A stretch of 64,000 nucleotides of DNA, from contig NZ_JBBVGR010000003.1 in the NCBI RefSeq assembly GCF_038148855.1, forward strand, positions 62,001 to 126,000, written 5' to 3'. A program made the position numbers and the translations under genes. Shown here piece by piece: positions 61,579-64,000 of the stretch (positions are counted from its first letter, which is position 1; each line of letters begins with the position of its first letter). The notes beneath the pieces are model-generated. The model made no database searches, was not told where the DNA came from, and saw only the letters and a program-made list of their open reading frames with translations. This DNA comes from Phycobacter sedimenti. GTDB lineage: Bacteria > Pseudomonadota > Alphaproteobacteria > Rhodobacterales > Rhodobacteraceae.

Positions 61579-64000
61579 CGGCAGATACAAAAGCTACAAG
61601 CGTCCTTACCGCACCGGAACCGGGCCAGCTCGTCGAAGCTCGTCGTCGCCAATGGATGGTCTCGGAAGTCAACGGCGGGTCGGTCGCACCCGGTTTGCCC
61701 AAACGGCATCTCGTCCGGTTGGCCTCCATCGACGAGGATGCGCTCGGCGAAGAGATCGAGGTCCTCTGGGAGCTCGAGCCAGGAGCTCATGTCATCGAGA
61801 GGGCCGGTTTGCCTCGCTTGACCGGCTTGGACGACCCTTCGACACTGCAAGCGTTCCTTGATGCGGTCGTATGGGGTGCAGCGACGAACGCTGATCGCGG
61901 CTATTTGCAGGCCCCATTCCGCAGCGGTGTAAGCATCGAAGATTACCAACTGGATCCGCTCGTGCGAGCAATCGACATGGCGCGCACCAATCTTCTAATC
62001 GCCGACGACGTCGGCCTCGGCAAGACCATTGAGGCCGGGCTCGTCATTCAAGAGATGCTCCTGCGTCACCGCGCCCGCACGGTCCTCGTGCTCTGCCCTG
62101 CCTCCTTGCAGGAAAAGTGGCGCGTCGAGATGGAGGAGAAGTTCGGGCTTGAATTCCGGATCGTCGATACGGACTATGTCAAGCGTTTGCGCCGCGAGCG
62201 CGGTCTCCACGCTAATCCGTGGACGTCTTTTCCGCGTCTGATCACCTCAATGGACTGGGCCAAACAGGGCGAAGGATTGCGCCTTTTGCGGGACGCACTG
62301 CCCCCGCATGTGAGCCATCCCAGGAAGTTCGACTTGCTCATCATCGACGAGGCTCACAACGTGGCCCCGACCGTCGGCCGCTATGCCGTCGAAAGCCTCA
62401 GGACGCGGCTTGTTCGTCTGGCCGCGCCACACTTCCAACACAAGCTGTTTCTCACGGCCACGCCGCATGACGGCTATACTGAATCCTTCACCGCGCTCCT
62501 CGAGCTTCTCGACGATCAGAGGTTCGCGAGAAATGTCCTTCCTAGTGACCCCCAGTTGACCCGCGTTATGGTCCGTCGACTAAAGAGCGATCTGGTCGAC
62601 GCCAACGGCAAGCGCATCTATCCCGAGCGGAAACTTGAGGCATTGCCGGTAGAATATGAGGGCGACGAGAGGAATGCCCGGAGCCAACTCGACGCATACA
62701 TCAAGAGCCGCGAAGGCGGTGCTGATGGAGGACGGGCCGTCGATCACTTCGTACACCAGTTGCTGCGCAAGCGCCTATCATCATCTCCTGCTGCGTTCGC
62801 CGCCACGCTGGAGCGCCATATAGCGACGATCGAAGGTCGCTCGGTTAGCGACCGCAGCCAGAAAAAATTCGATGACCGCATTCTTCGGCGAGCGATAGCC
62901 AAGACCGAAGAGGACTACTCGGACGACGCGCAGCGCGACGCCGCCGAAGCGGAGGCAATCGAGGAAGCAGGAAAGCACGTCCGGCCACCGACCGACGAAG
63001 AACGCCGGATGCTCGACCGGCTGCGATCCTGGGCTCAGCAGGCGGCTCGTCGGGCCGACGCCAAGGCCACCGCAGTACTGGGTTGGCTGGCCAGACACCT
63101 GAAGGACGGTGACAGATGGACGAATGAGCGGGTGATCCTGTTCACGGAGTATCGCGCCACCCAGCAGTGGATGCAGGAGATCCTCGCATCGAGCGGCTTC
63201 GGGGGCGATAGGTTGGCTCTCATCTATGGCGGCATGGACCCAAAAGAACGCGAGAGCGTGAAGGCCGCGTTCCAAGCAAACCCCTTGGAATCCCCAGTCA
63301 GGATTTTGCTGGCGACAGATGCGGCGTCAGAAGGCATCGACTTACAGAACCATTGCCATCTGATGATCCACCTCGAAATCCCATACAACCCGAATGTAAT
63401 GGAACAGCGGAACGGTCGCATCGACCGCCATGGGCAACGCGCCGGCGAAGTCGTCATATGGCATCCGGTAGATGCCGAAGGCGGCCAAGGCGACGACATC
63501 CTGCGCGCGCTCCGCAAGCTGGATGCGATGCGCGCCGACATGGGCAGCGTAAATCCAGTCATTGCGCCGCAACTACCTGATTTGCTTGAAGGACGCCGCC
63601 GTGACCTGGACACGAGGGAAGCCGAAATACGCATGGAGAAGTCTCGCCGTTTCGTGAAGGCTGAACGCGATCTTCGCGATCGTGTGGCAAAACTCCACGA
63701 ACGGCTGAGCGAGACTCGACGTGAACAAAGCCTCGTGCCCGACCACATTCAGCGCGCCGTCAGCACCGCACTTCGTCTTGCGGACAAACCTGACCTGGAA
63801 CCCGTTTCCCTGACGGGCGCTCCGGATGGCACGGTTTTCAGAATGCCGCCCCTCTCGGGTTCCTGGTCCCGTTGCCTTGAGGGGCTGGAACACCCGTATA
63901 CACAGAAGGTCCGCCCCATCACCTTCGACCACGATGTGGCCAAGGGACGAGATGACGTCGTCCTCATTCACCTCAACCATCGACTTGTTCAGATGAGCCT
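61569..64000 (+). CDS. drmD: DrmD-type SNF2 helicase of a DISARM system (3' end outside window)
   Basis: The frame is open from the ATG at 61569 to the window end, 810 codons with no stop. The protein begins MQVTADTKATSVLTAPEPGQ, followed by LVEARRRQWMVSEV. The DEAD-like motor has LLIADDVGLGKTIEAGLVIQ, LLIIDEAHN, LFLTATPHDGYTESF, RILLATDAASEGIDLQ and MEQRNGRIDRHGQ. The N-terminal pattern and the insertion of the motor match DrmD, the SNF2-like helicase of type 1 DISARM, as I remember it. The other DISARM genes (drmA, drmB, drmC) should follow outside the window. Until they are seen, the system assignment is a strong inference. Confidence 0.8.
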   Translation, partial: MQVTADTKATSVLTAPEPGQLVEARRRQWMVSEVNGGSVAPGLPKRHLVRLASIDEDALGEEIEVLWELEPGAHVIERAGLPRLTGLDDPSTLQAFLDAVVWGAATNADRGYLQAPFRSGVSIEDYQLDPLVRAIDMARTNLLIADDVGLGKTIEAGLVIQEMLLRHRARTVLVLCPASLQEKWRVEMEEKFGLEFRIVDTDYVKRLRRERGLHANPWTSFPRLITSMDWAKQGEGLRLLRDALPPHVSHPRKFDLLIIDEAHNVAPTVGRYAVESLRTRLVRLAAPHFQHKLFLTATPHDGYTESFTALLELLDDQRFARNVLPSDPQLTRVMVRRLKSDLVDANGKRIYPERKLEALPVEYEGDERNARSQLDAYIKSREGGADGGRAVDHFVHQLLRKRLSSSPAAFAATLERHIATIEGRSVSDRSQKKFDDRILRRAIAKTEEDYSDDAQRDAAEAEAIEEAGKHVRPPTDEERRMLDRLRSWAQQAARRADAKATAVLGWLARHLKDGDRWTNERVILFTEYRATQQWMQEILASSGFGGDRLALIYGGMDPKERESVKAAFQANPLESPVRILLATDAASEGIDLQNHCHLMIHLEIPYNPNVMEQRNGRIDRHGQRAGEVVIWHPVDAEGGQGDDILRALRKLDAMRADMGSVNPVIAPQLPDLLEGRRRDLDTREAEIRMEKSRRFVKAERDLRDRVAKLHERLSETRREQSLVPDHIQRAVSTALRLADKPDLEPVSLTGAPDGTVFRMPPLSGSWSRCLEGLEHPYTQKVRPITFDHDVAKGRDDVVLIHLNHRLVQMS

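Noticed and set aside
1..64000. CRISPR arrays, rRNA or intact tRNA genes
   Set aside because: No regularly spaced repeats with unique spacers and no cloverleaf were seen. The only tRNA-like piece is the 17-base copy at 26710.

Overview
The window looks like a Rhodobacterales (Roseobacter-type) alphaproteobacterial chromosome. About 1-14.5 kb holds an ordinary flagellar block in the Roseobacter arrangement: flgH end, a FliL-like gene, flhB-fliR-flhA, a TPR secretory protein, motA, motE-like, a DUF6468-like gene, fliL, fliF, fliH-like, fliN and fliP. A CtrA-type box lies between the divergent fliL and fliF operons. The base composition is GC-rich and the genes are tightly overlapped.

From 14.8 kb on, the sequence becomes accessory. 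A CaCA-type antiporter carries a nonsense codon. It is followed by an AT-richer gene for a very large fusion (zinc ribbon, protein kinase, ORC/CDC6-like ATPase, CARF-like C-terminus). Behind that is a small membrane-protein gene interrupted by an amber codon. A spermidine-synthase-like gene comes next, then a mobile-element end with two tyrosine recombinases, an AlpA-like protein and a copy of a tRNA-Ser 3' end.

From 26.7 to 47.7 kb is a defence island. It starts with a minus-strand operon for a TM0106-type nuclease/SF1 helicase, McrB and McrC, opposed by a divergent WYL regulator. Next come a deleted IS3 copy, a PLD-type nuclease, an IS110 element and a complete type I Zorya operon (zorA, zorB, zorC, zorD). 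ZorA and ZorB are relatives of the flagellar stator proteins encoded at the left end of the same window.

From 47.8 to 54 kb, two decayed IS5-family copies in opposite orientation bracket three things: a HelD-like helicase carrying an inserted nuclease-like domain and C-terminal zinc ribbons, a rotted prophage morphogenesis segment, and a restriction-endonuclease-like gene. From 54.7 to 58.4 kb is a plasmid- or satellite-like module: AlpA-type regulator, HTH replication-type protein, three 21-bp-spaced iteron-like repeats, DUF2924 and a large serine recombinase. After an rve transposase and an excisionase-type HTH gene, the window ends in a cytosine methyltransferase, Vsr, and the first 810 codons of a DrmD-type helicase, which suggests that a DISARM system continues beyond the edge.

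Functions are assigned from motifs and family memory only. No search was run.
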